From positions 33,451-97,450 of the forward strand of contig CALDSK010000067.1 of NCBI GenBank assembly GCA_937911865.1: 64,000 nt of DNA, written 5' to 3'. The notes beneath the pieces are model-generated. The model saw nothing but the letters and a program-made list of their open reading frames with translations, searched no databases and had not been told where the DNA came from. Below, one piece after another: positions 1-9,383 of the stretch; the stretch's first letter is position 1, and each line of letters begins with the position of its first letter. This DNA is from an uncultured Synechococcus sp. (lineage in GTDB: Bacteria; Cyanobacteriota; Cyanobacteriia; Phormidesmidales; Phormidesmidaceae). The translations under genes were made by a program, and so were the position numbers.

Positions 1-160
1 TACGAGTCCCGGCGATCGCCCCTTCAAAATTAGCGCCTGTTAAATCAGCGCGCGTAAAGTTAGCCCCCTGAATTTGCGCACCGCTAAAGTCTGCGCCCGT
101 CAGGTCTTGGCCTACAAAAGAGCGTCCGCGTAGGTGTTGCCTAGAAAAATTACGCGTCAT
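1..160 (-). CDS. Pentapeptide-repeat protein, N-terminal fragment
   Basis: Reading leftward from an ATG at 158-160, the frame stays open to the window edge (53 codons). After a short start (MTRNFSRQHLRGRSF) it contains the five-residue pattern A(D/N)LxX, seen as LTGADFSGAQIQGANFTRAD and onward. This is the signature of pentapeptide-repeat proteins, which fold as a right-handed quadrilateral beta helix. The family is greatly expanded in cyanobacteria and mostly has no known function. The C-terminal part lies outside the window, so length, further domains and membrane segments are unknown. Confidence 0.85.
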   Translation of the reverse strand, partial: MTRNFSRQHLRGRSFVGQDLTGADFSGAQIQGANFTRADLTGANFEGAIAGTR

Positions 161-293
161 GAGAGACACTGCTCTACAAATTGTTCGATTAATTGCTCGG
201 GAGATCGGCCTTGGAACGATACAGCTTTTGAAGCGTTGCTTAAGACACTTACGAAAAGCTACAACCCATAGCAGGTAAGCAACGCTTCTGCGC

Positions 294-319
294 AAATGTC
301 CTAATGCATTAGGACATTT
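294..319. repeat. 26-bp perfect palindrome
   Basis: The half-site AAATGTCCTAATG (294-306) is followed directly by its exact reverse complement (307-319), with no spacer. It lies 134 bp upstream of the pentapeptide-repeat gene start and 115 bp beyond the 3' end of the YbjN-like gene. Zero spacing is more like a binding site for a dimeric repressor than a terminator. No known regulator is assigned. Confidence 0.7.
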
Positions 320-329
320 ACTATAGGAA

Positions 330-357
330 CCCCTCTAAGTTTTTACACCTAGAGGGG
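330..357. terminator. Hairpin, possible terminator of the YbjN-like gene
   Basis: CCCCTCTA (330-337) pairs perfectly with TAGAGGGG (350-357) across a 12-nt loop. It lies about 77 bp past the stop of the leftward YbjN-like gene. No clear T run follows on either strand, so this is a stable hairpin of uncertain role rather than a confident intrinsic terminator. Confidence 0.4.
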
Positions 358-433
358 CTCGAATAATACATAGTTTTTTGTAGAAGAGGAACAATAGCAC
401 CAACATAAGAGGCGGACAGCGAAAGTCCATCAC

Positions 434-889
434 TCAGTTAGAAGACCAGCGTTCCAACGCCCTTTGCCCGCCCCAACGCGCGACAATTTCGTCGTCGTAA
501 TCATCGGCAATGCGAATAACCGTAGTTACAGAGTGTTTCAACTCAATTTGGTCACAGGTAGAGCCGACCAGGCTATGTTCAAAAACAATGTCATTTTCGC
601 CATCTAGGGCAAAGCGACCAAAGTGAATACCGTTGTTAGCACGTAGCAGGTAGTAGCTGAGTTCTGGCGTCACGTTAACATCAGTAACCACAAAGGAGCG
701 CGTTGTAATGAGCGCGTCGTTTTCGCCCCAGGGGACTACGCGAGTAGAGGCCACAGCCGAGCCAATCGTAATGATGAATAGGGGCTCGTCTTCAAACAGA
801 ACAGCGGCCTCACCAAACAGATCTTGCATCCAGGGCACGATGCGCTTGTAGCAGGCCTGCTGGGCAGTACTTTCAAACTCCATAGGCAC
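434..889 (-). CDS. YbjN-like (type III chaperone-like fold) protein
   Basis: A 151-residue soluble acidic protein without signal peptide or membrane segment. Its overall pattern, with alternating short strands, a central LSYYLLRANNGIHFGRF stretch and a final helix, resembles the YbjN / type III secretion chaperone-like families common in cyanobacteria. Those proteins are thought to bind peptides or partner proteins; the function of this one is not known. A second protein that looks similar in type lies at 47662-48135. It appears to be monocistronic, divergent from the GTPase gene on its right. The family assignment is from pattern recognition only. Confidence 0.55.
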   Translation of the reverse strand: MPMEFESTAQQACYKRIVPWMQDLFGEAAVLFEDEPLFIITIGSAVASTRVVPWGENDALITTRSFVVTDVNVTPELSYYLLRANNGIHFGRFALDGENDIVFEHSLVGSTCDQIELKHSVTTVIRIADDYDDEIVARWGGQRALERWSSN

Positions 890-1112
890 TCACAGTAAAA
901 AGACTGATGTAAAAGGGGTGGTAGCATTCTCGCACGTTTATCAATATCGCTTGATTGATATCGTTTTCGTAATCGTGCCTTCATGCGTTACGTCTATTTT
1001 TCCAGAAATGGGCATCAGAATCAGTTTGGTTAGAGGGAGGGTTTTCCACACCCAAAGTCTTAGGTTAGCCCGACTATTCTTAACAAAAACCCTTTCAATA
1101 TTCAGAAGCCTC

Positions 1113-2510
1113 ATGGGTGATTCATTCTTAAAATCGACCGATGGGTCCGACGATGCCCATTACCAAGAAGCGATCGCAGCCATCACCAAACTGATTGCCC
1201 AGCTTGATCTCTCCCCTAGAGAACGCGCGGGCCTAGAAACTGATATCAATCACCTTCACGGCGTTCTTGACAAGCTCAAAAATCAGGTGATTCATATTGC
1301 AGTGTTTGGCATGGTCGGCCGAGGGAAGTCGTCTTTACTCAATGCGCTGGTCGGTCAAACCATTTTTCAAACCGGGCCCATTCACGGCGTCACACAGCAG
1401 GCTGAAGGCATTGTGTGGAAAGTAGATGAGGCAGATAAAAACATCTATAGAGCGGAGCTTTCAGGAGAGTTTACGTCTCAAGTTGAGCTGATCGACACGC
1501 CGGGAATCGATGAGGTTGAGGGTGAGCAAAGGCAGGCGATCGCACATAAAATAGCCCGTCAGGCCGACCTTATCCTTTTTGTCATTGCAGGCGATTTGAC
1601 ACAGCTAGAGTATGACGCGCTCAGTGAACTATGCCAGGCCGGTAAACCTGTGCTGCTGGTATTCAACAAGATCGATCAATTTCCGCCAGGGAATCAAGCG
1701 CTGATTCTGACCAAACTGCGAGAAGAGCATTTAGTCGGCTTGCTACCGCCGGAGAATGTCGTCACTGCCGCCGCCGCACCGCTCGTGGTCCAGGCAGTGC
1801 GTCAGGCGGATGGCTCACTGCAAACGCACCGAGAACGTGGAATTTCCGATGTCAGCGCACTGAAGTTGAAAATTCTAGAGATTTTGCATCGCGAAGGTAA
1901 AGCGCTAGTGGCGCTGAATACGCTGCTGTATGCAGATGATGTGAATGAGCGGGTAGTCGAACAGAAGCTGGCTTTGCGCGATCGCGCCGCAGACGACACC
2001 ATCTGGAAAACCGTCATCACCAAATCTATCGCCGTAGCGCTTAACCCCGTCACCGTCGTGGACTTGATCAGTGGCGCGGCCATTGACGTCGCGCTAATTA
2101 TTGCGCTAGCAAAGCTATATGGCCTAGAAATGACTCAGCGAGGGGCTACGCAGCTATTGCAAAAGATTGCGGTGTCTTTGGGTGGGCTGACCATCAGCGA
2201 ACTGGCGATTACTTTCGGCCTCAGCGGACTAAAAAGCGTGCTAGCAGCAGCGGCTATTCCAACCGGCGGATTAATGGCAACGCCCTATGTGTCGGTCGCG
2301 TTGGCACAGGCAACGGTTTCTGGCGTCTCTACCTATGCGATCGCTCAAGTCACTAAAACCTACCTTGCTAACGGTGCGACCTGGGGCAAAGGCGGCCCCA
2401 AAGCCGTCGTCACCGAAATCTTAGCCGACCTCGACGAAGACTCCATCATGCGCCAAATCCGCAGTGAGCTATCTGCCAAGCTCGATCTAAAATCACACTG
2501 GGCCGGGTAG
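1113..2510 (+). CDS. Era/dynamin-like GTPase with DUF697-type C-terminus
   Basis: The protein is 465 residues from the ATG at 1113. The frame is open back to 918, but the upstream 65 codons look like translated intergenic DNA. GTPase motifs are clear: G1 GMVGRGKS (66-73), G3 DTPG (128-131) and G4 NKID (185-188). The C-terminal third is rich in hydrophobic and Gly/Ala segments (about 330-420), as in the DUF697 proteins that often follow GTPase domains in cyanobacteria. This suggests a membrane-associated GTPase. The substrate or cellular process is unknown. It is flanked by a divergent YbjN-like gene and a convergent VKOR gene, so it is probably transcribed alone. Confidence 0.85.
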   Translation: MGDSFLKSTDGSDDAHYQEAIAAITKLIAQLDLSPRERAGLETDINHLHGVLDKLKNQVIHIAVFGMVGRGKSSLLNALVGQTIFQTGPIHGVTQQAEGIVWKVDEADKNIYRAELSGEFTSQVELIDTPGIDEVEGEQRQAIAHKIARQADLILFVIAGDLTQLEYDALSELCQAGKPVLLVFNKIDQFPPGNQALILTKLREEHLVGLLPPENVVTAAAAPLVVQAVRQADGSLQTHRERGISDVSALKLKILEILHREGKALVALNTLLYADDVNERVVEQKLALRDRAADDTIWKTVITKSIAVALNPVTVVDLISGAAIDVALIIALAKLYGLEMTQRGATQLLQKIAVSLGGLTISELAITFGLSGLKSVLAAAAIPTGGLMATPYVSVALAQATVSGVSTYAIAQVTKTYLANGATWGKGGPKAVVTEILADLDEDSIMRQIRSELSAKLDLKSHWAG

Positions 2511-2635
2511 TCATCAGCTCAAGGTGGCTCAGACCATCCCAAGCAGAAAACATCCCAAAAAGAAAGCTCCCGGCTATGTCATCACGCCAAGAGCTTTTTA
2601 CTTTCAGTTTTTCTGAGACGAGCTACCCAGGCGAG

Positions 2636-3571
2636 CTAGTTGACGAAATCAGTTGGTCCGTCGTAACCAGAGGCTTCAGCCAGGGTTGCCAAGCTCTGCG
2701 AGCCAGACAAAAACTCGCCATTAACTTCCCAGGTAGGGAAACCCGTGATCTCAGGAACACTCTGACACAGTGCGGTTTGTGAATCCTTACCATCGGGCGC
2801 ACATTCAATGTAAGGAATTGCCTGATAAGCATCTTTGCCAAACAGCTGCTTTTGATCAAAACAGTGGGGGCACCAGTACGCGCCGTACATTTTGGCCCCA
2901 ATGTCGGTCAGATGCTTGGCTAGCGCAATTTCAGCTTCTCCAGAAGAATTTGTAATCGGCGCGGTTACGCCGTCACCGGGTTGAGTAAGCGCAGCTTGAG
3001 AGCCCGAACTCAACGGACCGCCGGGCGCGGCGTACACGCCCAAAGTTCCGACTAGAGACACCATGGCGATAATGGCCCCTGAAAATAGCAGCTGACCCCG
3101 GTCATCCCAGCGACGACCCAATAGCGTCACGACAAACATGCTCACCGTCAGCAGCGCCGAACCAATACAGTAAGGGCAGACGGCCCGAATATCTGTCGCC
3201 AACACATACATCAAGAAACCGCTGAAGATCATCATGCCGGTAGCACCGACAAACAGCAGCGGCCAGGTTAGCCCCTCTAGCTTTATCCGCAAATCTTTGT
3301 TTTTTTCTGGACTGACAAATAGGGGCGCAACGGCCAGCGCCAGCATCGATAAATAAGCCAAACAGCCAAATAGCGTCAAAGGCTGACCGAGGATAGTCGC
3401 CCAAGCGCTAGAGAGGACTTTGCCACAGCCGCTTCCGCAGGCCGCAGAGGCATTGGAAAACCGCAGCATAGTGAGGTAACCAGTACCAATTGCACCGATA
3501 GTTGCGATCGCAGCAATGATCGGGCGCGACCACTTATGAATCCAAAGTGTTTCCTGACGACGACGTCTCAT
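2636..3571 (-). CDS. Vitamin K epoxide reductase-thioredoxin fusion protein
   Basis: A 311-residue membrane protein. Four to five hydrophobic helices (about 17-185) carry the VKOR cysteines: Cys45 and Cys49 in the loop pair CGSGC, and the active-site CPYC at 132-135. A linker leads to a thioredoxin-like domain with CPHC at 234-237 and further cysteines near 257 and 269. In cyanobacteria such fusions act as a DsbB/DsbA-like pair that forms disulfide bonds in lumenal or periplasmic proteins, passing electrons to quinone. All expected cysteines are present, so it should be active. It is convergent with the GTPase gene. Confidence 0.93.
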   Translation of the reverse strand: MRRRRQETLWIHKWSRPIIAAIATIGAIGTGYLTMLRFSNASAACGSGCGKVLSSAWATILGQPLTLFGCLAYLSMLALAVAPLFVSPEKNKDLRIKLEGLTWPLLFVGATGMMIFSGFLMYVLATDIRAVCPYCIGSALLTVSMFVVTLLGRRWDDRGQLLFSGAIIAMVSLVGTLGVYAAPGGPLSSGSQAALTQPGDGVTAPITNSSGEAEIALAKHLTDIGAKMYGAYWCPHCFDQKQLFGKDAYQAIPYIECAPDGKDSQTALCQSVPEITGFPTWEVNGEFLSGSQSLATLAEASGYDGPTDFVN

Positions 3572-3854
3572 GAAAAAGTGCCTAGCGAAGGGATGAAAGA
3601 ATAGGAATAGGGTTCAGATATCAATATTACTCAAATTATGAAAGCAGGATTATTTCAGCAGGATTATTTCTATTTATTAGAGAAAGCTTAGATAAATGAG
3701 AGCAAGCTGAGAGAGATGAAAGCAAGCTGAGCAAGAGGCAGCTTAGACAAAACGCATTAGACAAAACGTACCCTCAATCAAAAAAGATCCGTCACCGGCG
3801 AGCTACTGTAAACAACCACTGAACCCAAGCCTCTAACCAATCTTCAGACCAATC

Positions 3855-4721
3855 TTAGCGAACTGCCATAGAATGACTCTCCGGTTCTATGACCAGCGCA
3901 CGTTCTGCCACACCCTCTGCCAACGCCGTCACAAACTGCCGAGCCCGAATCGGATCGATCGGCTGCTCAATGTCACCCTTCCGCTTTAGCGAGCTTGACA
4001 CAATCACACCGTCAGCAAAACGAATGAGCTGAGGAATATTATCCCAATCTGCGCCGCTACCAATTAGCACAGGGGCATCGCCTGCCGCCTGCTTCGCCCG
4101 CTGCAAATCTTCTAAGGTCGGTGGCTTACCCGTCATTCCACCAGACAAGATCACCCCATCCGCAAGCCCACGCTGAATGGTCTCTTGTACAGCAGTTGCA
4201 ACATTTGGATCGCCCAGCGGCTGAGCGTGCTTAACCAGCACATCTGCAAATATTTTGACATCTGCACCCAGCTCGCGGCGATAGCGCAAGAGGCTGTGAG
4301 CATCGCCTTCTATCAGACCCTGATCAGTTGCCATCACGCTGGTCAGCACATTGACACGAATGAATTTGGCGCCTGTGCAAGTGGCGATCGCGATCGCGCT
4401 CCTAGCATCATTGCGCAACACATTCACTCCAATTGGCAGAGGCACTAGCTGCGCCAAGCGCTGCACCACAACGGTCATAGCACTTACCACTACCGGGTCT
4501 ACTTGAGACTTGGGAAAAGGTGCATCAAAAAAGTTTTCTACGATCAGACCATGCACGCCCCCCGCAGCCAGCGCAGTCGCTTCTTGCTCAGCTCGGGCAA
4601 TCACGGCTTTCAGATCACCTTGCCAGCGGGGAGAAGTGGGTAAAGGCAACAGATGAACGACACCAATCGCAGGATTAGCGGTCTTGAAAATATCTTGAGT
4701 AATATTTTGAGTTGGGGCCAC
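3855..4721 (-). CDS. btpA: BtpA/SgcQ family protein (photosystem I biogenesis)
   Basis: 288 residues starting at a GTG (4719-4721); no better ATG is present. The opening motif AIGVVHLLPLPTSPRW, the GGVHGLIVENFFDAPF segment and the late SGADWDNIPQLIRFADGVIV block are typical of the BtpA family, a TIM-barrel-like soluble family. In Synechocystis BtpA is a thylakoid-associated protein needed for stable accumulation of photosystem I. The length matches the family. The 283 bp between it and the VKOR gene contain only short imperfect direct repeats (GCAGGATTATTT twice near 3643-3668; AGCAAGCTGAG twice near 3700-3735). Confidence 0.92.
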   Translation of the reverse strand: MAPTQNITQDIFKTANPAIGVVHLLPLPTSPRWQGDLKAVIARAEQEATALAAGGVHGLIVENFFDAPFPKSQVDPVVVSAMTVVVQRLAQLVPLPIGVNVLRNDARSAIAIATCTGAKFIRVNVLTSVMATDQGLIEGDAHSLLRYRRELGADVKIFADVLVKHAQPLGDPNVATAVQETIQRGLADGVILSGGMTGKPPTLEDLQRAKQAAGDAPVLIGSGADWDNIPQLIRFADGVIVSSSLKRKGDIEQPIDPIRARQFVTALAEGVAERALVIEPESHSMAVR

Positions 4722-5230
4722 GGGGAGGGATATCTCAGACTCGGCAAGTCGAACGCTAACAGATGAAGGCCAGCCTATCGAACTCAGTCCTTGGAACTAA
4801 GCAATTAAAGGCAATTAAAGGCATCTGAAGATCTACCTTAACAGCCAATGTTGAGAGTTTAAGGCCGGAATTTTTGGAGCACTAGAAACATACTGCCTAA
4901 AAACATATCAACAGAAAATCGCCAGCCATTGCCATGATGCGTTTTTCTCTCATCGATTGTGTAGTTATGTTATGATTCATTACATAGGAGATACATTTTC
5001 TGCTCCAAATCCGCCCTTTTTGCCTTTTTTCCACAAGTGGCAAGGTTTGTCGCGGGACTTCGCGGGACTTGTTCATCTCATAGATAGTGGTATCCGAATA
5101 GTAGATACCGGCAGTGCATCCTCTAAAATCAAGGATTCTCAAGCGATTGGTTCGGATGATTAGTTCGGATAGTCAGTTCGGACCCATCGAAGATTTGGCT
5201 TGAGCACTGAGTTTCATTAGAGAGTATTTT
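4722..5230. other. Intergenic region between btpA and rimO-helicase
   Basis: This 509-bp gap separates two divergent genes and must hold both promoters. No convincing gene is present. Visible items are a direct duplication GGCAATTAAA near 4808-4820 and CGCGGGACTT repeated in tandem near 5050-5070. In Synechocystis the homologous helicase operon is controlled by LexA, redox and cold, but I could not pick out an operator here. Confidence 0.5.
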
Positions 5231-8197
5231 ATGGGACACAAACCCACGGTCGCGATTTCACACCTAGGCTGTGAGAAGAATCGGGTAGACAGCGAACATA
5301 TGCTTGGCCTATTGGTCAAGGCAGGTTACGGCGTAGACGCTAACGAAGAGCTCGCGGACTATGTCATTGTCAACACCTGTAGCTTTATTCAAGCCGCCCG
5401 TGAAGAGTCGGTTCGCACGCTGGTAGAGCTTGCCGAAGCCGACAAGAAAATCGTGATTACCGGCTGTCTGGCTCAACACTTTCAAGACGAGCTGCTAGAG
5501 GAAATTCCTGAGGCCGTCGCCCTAGTTGGCACGGGCGACTATCACAAAATCGTCAACGTGATAGAACGCGCAGAGGCAGGAGAACGGGTGAAGGCCGTCT
5601 CAGCTGAACCTACCTATATTGCTGATGAGACGGTTCCTCGCTACCGCACTACCTCTGAAGGCGTTGCCTACGTTCGCATTGCGGAAGGCTGCGATTATAA
5701 GTGTGCCTTTTGTATTATTCCGCATTTGAGAGGAAAGCAGCGATCGCGCCCTATCGAATCTATCGTCGCCGAAGCCGAGCAGCTAGCGGCTCAGGGCGTC
5801 AAAGAGCTGGTTCTGATCTCACAAATTACGACCAACTACGGCGTTGATATATATGGAAAACCGCAGCTAGCGGAGCTGATTAGAGCACTGGGCAAAGTCG
5901 ATGTGCCCTGGGTGCGAATGCACTACGCCTATCCCACCGGACTCACGCCCGCTGTTATTAGCGCCATTCAAGACACCAAAAACTTCCTACCCTACCTGGA
6001 TTTACCGCTACAGCACTCCCATCCCCAAATGCTGCGTGCGATGAACCGCCCCTGGCAGGGTCAGGTCAACGACGACATTATTCAAAACCTCAAAGCAGCG
6101 CTGCCCGAAGCTGTACTACGAACTACTTTTATCGTTGGCTTCCCCGGCGAAACTGACGCTCATTTCGAGCATCTCAAAGCCTTCGTCACTCGCCACGAAT
6201 TTGATCATGTCGGGGTATTCACCTTTTCGCCTGAAGAAGGAACTGCGGCGTACGGCCTGCCCAACCAGGTTCCGCAAGTCGTTAAAGAAGCTCGCCGAGA
6301 AGCGCTTATGCTCGCTCAGCAGGAGATTTCTTTCCGGCGCAATCAGGCAGAAGTCGGTCGTACTGTGGACGTGCTCATAGAGCAAGAAAATCCGTCAACA
6401 GGCGAGCTGATTGGCCGCAGTGCTCGCTTTGCGCCTGACGTAGATGGGCTGGTATACGTCAAAGGCAGTTCCGCTCTGGGCCAACTGGTTCCTGTCACTG
6501 TCGAAGCAGCGGACACCTATGACCTTTTTGGGGCTGTCGTACCCATCGAGGCGCGCAAAAGCTCTGAGACGTGTGAGGCCTCAGCAGGCCTGGGAGAAAG
6601 GCCCGTTTCTTCTGCAAGCGCGCAGCTCGTCATGGGCCTTGAGGGCGGCTGTACTCCGCCCACCCACTACGCTCTACCTGGCACTTCTAGCCACATTTTC
6701 AACTTTTCCACCCCCAGTAAAACCGCAATGACCTCTTCCTTTGCCGATTTAGGACTCTCTACCCCACAGGTGACCCACCTCAAAAAGATGGGTTTTGATA
6801 AGCCAACCGCGATCCAGGAGCAGTCTATCCCCCAATTGCTCTCTGGGCACGACATTGTAGGCCTAGCTCAAACGGGTACCGGCAAAACGGCAGCCTTTTC
6901 TCTGCCACTGTTAGAGCAAATCAATGCGTCTAATCGGTACGTCCAAGCACTGGTGCTTACCCCAACCCGTGAGCTAGCCATGCAGGTGAGTCAGGCGATG
7001 GAAAGCTTTAATACCGACCGCAAAATCTACGTCACAGCAGTCTACGGCGGCCAGTCTATCGACCGACAGCTGCATCGACTGCGCCGGGGCTCTCAGATTG
7101 TTGTTGGCACGCCGGGTCGCGTTATTGACCTGATCGGACGCGGTGGGCTCGTACTCGACCAGCTGAGCATGATGGTGCTGGACGAAGCCGATGAAATGCT
7201 GAATATGGGCTTTATTCAAGATGTTGAAAAAATCTTGTCTCATACGCCAGACGAACGTCAGACGGCCTTTTTCTCCGCCACGATGGAGCCAGCGATTCAG
7301 AAGCTCTCTACGCGCTTCTTAAAGTCTCCGGTGACTGTCAGCGTAGAGCCGCAAAAGACGTCTACTGCGCGAATCAAGCAAATTGCTTACGTTGTACCCG
7401 CTGGCTGGAGCAAGCCTAGAGCGCTGATGCCCATTCTAGAAATGGAAGATCCTGAGTCAGCCATTATCTTTGTACGGACAAGGCGCACAGCGGCAGAACT
7501 GACCCGTCAGCTACAGGCGGCTGGACATAGCGCTGATGAATACCATGGCGATTTAACCCAGTCGCAGCGAGAGCGATTGCTGCAAAGGTTTAAGCAGCGG
7601 CAGGTAAGATGGGTTGTCGCAACCGATATCGCGGCTCGCGGCATTCATGTGGATGACCTGACTCATGTAATTAATTACGAATTGCCTGACAACCTGGATA
7701 GCTACGTGCATCGCATTGGTCGTACGGGCCGAGCTGGGAAGGAAGGCCGGGCAGTCTCGATCGTGATGCCGCTAGAGAAGTACAAGATTTCACGAATAGA
7801 GAAGCGGTTTAACAAAAAGGTTGAATATTGCAAAGTACCAACCCAGGCACAAATTGCCGCTCGCCATCTTGAAAAGCTACAGACCCGCGTACGTGAAGCG
7901 GTCACCAGCGAGCGCCTGGCATCCTTTTTACCGATTGTTTCTCAGCTAGGCGAAGAATACGACATTCGCACGATTGCCGCAGCGGCGCTCCAGATGGCCT
8001 ACGACCAGGCTCGCCCCACACATTTGAGAACGGAAGAATACGCAGGTAACAAGTCAAAGCCAACGCCCAAGCCGAAGCTTTTACCCAAGCTTCAGAAGGC
8101 AGAGAGCGAACAGCCTATGGGTGAAGAAGAACCGAAAAGAGCCGACAAAGAGCGTACACCGCAAGTGTCTACTGACAAGCCAGTGCAGACGCCGTAG
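5231..8197 (+). CDS. rimO-crhR: RimO methylthiotransferase fused in frame to CrhR-type DEAD-box RNA helicase
   Basis: One open frame of 988 codons holds two normally separate proteins. Residues 1-440 are RimO, which adds a methylthio group to an Asp of ribosomal protein S12: N-terminal cluster cysteines C14, C50, C79, radical-[11 protein letters not shown] (C154, C158, C161) and a C-terminal TRAM domain. Residues from Met500 (ATG 6728) are a complete DEAD-box helicase: AQTGTGKT near 545, PTRELA, TPGR, DEAD near 650, SAT and [10 protein letters not shown] near 827. It ends in a Lys/Pro/Glu-rich tail. Residues 441-499 look like translated spacer. In Synechocystis rimO (slr0082) and crhR (slr0083) are adjacent genes in one operon; here no stop codon separates them. 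Whether one or two proteins are made is open, as no good ribosome binding site precedes ATG 6728. Confidence 0.92.
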   Translation: MGHKPTVAISHLGCEKNRVDSEHMLGLLVKAGYGVDANEELADYVIVNTCSFIQAAREESVRTLVELAEADKKIVITGCLAQHFQDELLEEIPEAVALVGTGDYHKIVNVIERAEAGERVKAVSAEPTYIADETVPRYRTTSEGVAYVRIAEGCDYKCAFCIIPHLRGKQRSRPIESIVAEAEQLAAQGVKELVLISQITTNYGVDIYGKPQLAELIRALGKVDVPWVRMHYAYPTGLTPAVISAIQDTKNFLPYLDLPLQHSHPQMLRAMNRPWQGQVNDDIIQNLKAALPEAVLRTTFIVGFPGETDAHFEHLKAFVTRHEFDHVGVFTFSPEEGTAAYGLPNQVPQVVKEARREALMLAQQEISFRRNQAEVGRTVDVLIEQENPSTGELIGRSARFAPDVDGLVYVKGSSALGQLVPVTVEAADTYDLFGAVVPIEARKSSETCEASAGLGERPVSSASAQLVMGLEGGCTPPTHYALPGTSSHIFNFSTPSKTAMTSSFADLGLSTPQVTHLKKMGFDKPTAIQEQSIPQLLSGHDIVGLAQTGTGKTAAFSLPLLEQINASNRYVQALVLTPTRELAMQVSQAMESFNTDRKIYVTAVYGGQSIDRQLHRLRRGSQIVVGTPGRVIDLIGRGGLVLDQLSMMVLDEADEMLNMGFIQDVEKILSHTPDERQTAFFSATMEPAIQKLSTRFLKSPVTVSVEPQKTSTARIKQIAYVVPAGWSKPRALMPILEMEDPESAIIFVRTRRTAAELTRQLQAAGHSADEYHGDLTQSQRERLLQRFKQRQVRWVVATDIAARGIHVDDLTHVINYELPDNLDSYVHRIGRTGRAGKEGRAVSIVMPLEKYKISRIEKRFNKKVEYCKVPTQAQIAARHLEKLQTRVREAVTSERLASFLPIVSQLGEEYDIRTIAAAALQMAYDQARPTHLRTEEYAGNKSKPTPKPKLLPKLQKAESEQPMGEEEPKRADKERTPQVSTDKPVQTP
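6576..6591 (+). other. Hairpin 1 in the rimO-helicase junction
   Basis: AGGCCT (6576-6581), loop CAGC, AGGCCT (6586-6591). It falls in the poorly conserved-looking junction that joins the two coding parts. Together with hairpin 2 it supports the view that this stretch derives from an intergenic spacer. Confidence 0.5.
6643..6661 (+). other. Hairpin 2 in the rimO-helicase junction
   Basis: GGGCGG (6643-6648), loop CTGTACT, CCGCCC (6656-6661), 66 bp before the helicase Met500 codon. It could be an RNA processing or stability element, since the Synechocystis rimO-crhR transcript is known to be processed. No T run follows, so it does not look like a terminator. Confidence 0.5.
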
Positions 8198-8328
8198 CTG
8201 TTTATTTAATAACTGTTCATTTGATAGCCGTTTAATCATGGAAGCATTAAGGGTGTAGTACTTCATACAGATTCTCTCTCTGGGTAGCTTAAGATAAAAG
8301 TACTATCTGGAAAAGGGAGCGGTGAGCG

Positions 8329-8529
8329 ATGTTAGTCATTTTGATCGACAACAAGCTGGTAACCCCCGGAAAGATTTGCCAGACCTGCCCAATGGCCAGT
8401 CAGAGCGGTCAACCTCGCTGGCAGGAGGGTCGACTCAGATGTGGTCGCCCGATCGACAAACCTTTGGAAGGTGGACCGATGCAGTATGAATGCACCATGG
8501 GCTTTCGGGTGGCCGAGCTAAGCGATTGA
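8329..8529 (+). CDS. Small Cys-rich conserved-type protein, function unknown
   Basis: 66 residues starting at ATG 8329, preceded by GGGAG at 8315-8319. Four cysteines occur in two parts: ICQTCPM (C17, C20), then LRCGRP and YECTMGF. This spacing suggests a small metal-binding (zinc or iron-sulfur) fold. No signal peptide or membrane helix is present. I do not recognise a named family. It stands alone between the helicase frame and the Tic20-like gene. Confidence 0.7.
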   Translation: MLVILIDNKLVTPGKICQTCPMASQSGQPRWQEGRLRCGRPIDKPLEGGPMQYECTMGFRVAELSD

Positions 8530-8701
8530 TAAGTCACCTGAGCACATAATCTGAGCGCCTAACCTGAGCCGCCATAGTTTGACTGAAAGCATGGCTTGTA
8601 GCCTGCCTTAGAGCACATGGTTTATTTCGCTTCGTTTTGCACTTTGAGGGCCTTACGGGCTGCGCGGGCCTTTCGAAGGATTAAGCCATCGGTGCTAATA
8701 A

Positions 8702-8734
8702 GCTATGCTAAGTCATACGCTAACTCAGCATAGC
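8702..8734. repeat. Inverted repeat upstream of the Tic20-like gene
   Basis: GCTATGCT (8702-8709) pairs with AGCATAGC (8727-8734); inside it AGT (8711-8713) and ACT (8723-8725) can also pair. It lies 84 bp before the Tic20-like start, so it is either a leader structure or an operator. The role is unknown. Confidence 0.45.
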
Positions 8735-8817
8735 CAAGCTATCTTTTGTCACTGTTTTTCCTGTTTTTGGAATTTGGCCACTGTTTTTTCAAACTGTTTT
8801 TCTAAAGGGAGTCTGTT

Positions 8818-9306
8818 ATGAATGGTTCCGCAACTGCTCTAGATAGAGCCTTTGCAGCCTTAGCCTATGTCATGCCACTGACATCAGCCTTAGGTGTCGG
8901 TGGCGCTTTTTTTGGCTTCTTAGGTGAGCAAGCACCTGAAGTCTTAAATCTCTTCTTTTTGCTGCTGCTGCCGCTGACACCTTTCATTATGATTGAGAGC
9001 AGTCGCTTTTTGGGCTTGGCCGTTTTTGTTGCGCTGTTTGCCTTTGTTGTACAAAACACTAGCATTAGCCGGTTTATTCGATTCAACGTGCTCCAGGCTA
9101 TCCTGGTAAGCTTCGTTATTTCTGTCGGCGGTTTGGCGATGAGCATTCTCGGACTGGCAAGTATTGCTGTGCTAGGTCCCACAATCATGAACGCGTTGTT
9201 CTTGGGTGGAATGGCTATCGTTATCTATGGTGTAGCTCAATCGGTGATGGGTCGCTATGCTGAAATCCCAACGGTTTCAGACGCGATTAACATGCAGCTG
9301 CCTTAG
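8818..9306 (+). CDS. Tic20-like membrane protein
   Basis: 162 residues with four predicted transmembrane helices. The opening DRAFAALAYVMPLTSAL, the run LLLPLTPFIM and the RFIRFNVLQAILVSF segment are typical of the cyanobacterial Tic20/Ycf60 family. The plant relatives form part of the protein import channel of the inner chloroplast envelope. The bacterial role is not settled. A clear ribosome binding site (AAAGGGAG) lies just upstream of the ATG. Confidence 0.85.
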   Translation: MNGSATALDRAFAALAYVMPLTSALGVGGAFFGFLGEQAPEVLNLFFLLLLPLTPFIMIESSRFLGLAVFVALFAFVVQNTSISRFIRFNVLQAILVSFVISVGGLAMSILGLASIAVLGPTIMNALFLGGMAIVIYGVAQSVMGRYAEIPTVSDAINMQLP

Positions 9307-9383
9307 AAAACTAAGACACGACAACTCTCACCTAGTGGTCGAATGTCGTCAAGGCTACCTTGAAGCATTGCCTTAGAACCGTG

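Noticed and set aside
918..1112. N-terminal extension of the DUF697 GTPase
   Set aside because: The 65 extra residues do not look like protein and the family start fits ATG 1113.
4957..5163. Plus-strand frame of 68 codons upstream of the RimO frame
   Set aside because: No ribosome binding site, random-looking composition, and it lies in the shared promoter region.
8641..8720. Minus-strand frame reading LILRKARAARKALKVQNEAK before a stop
   Set aside because: It looks protein-like but has an upstream stop and no ATG, GTG or TTG start with a ribosome site, and only about 25 codons remain.
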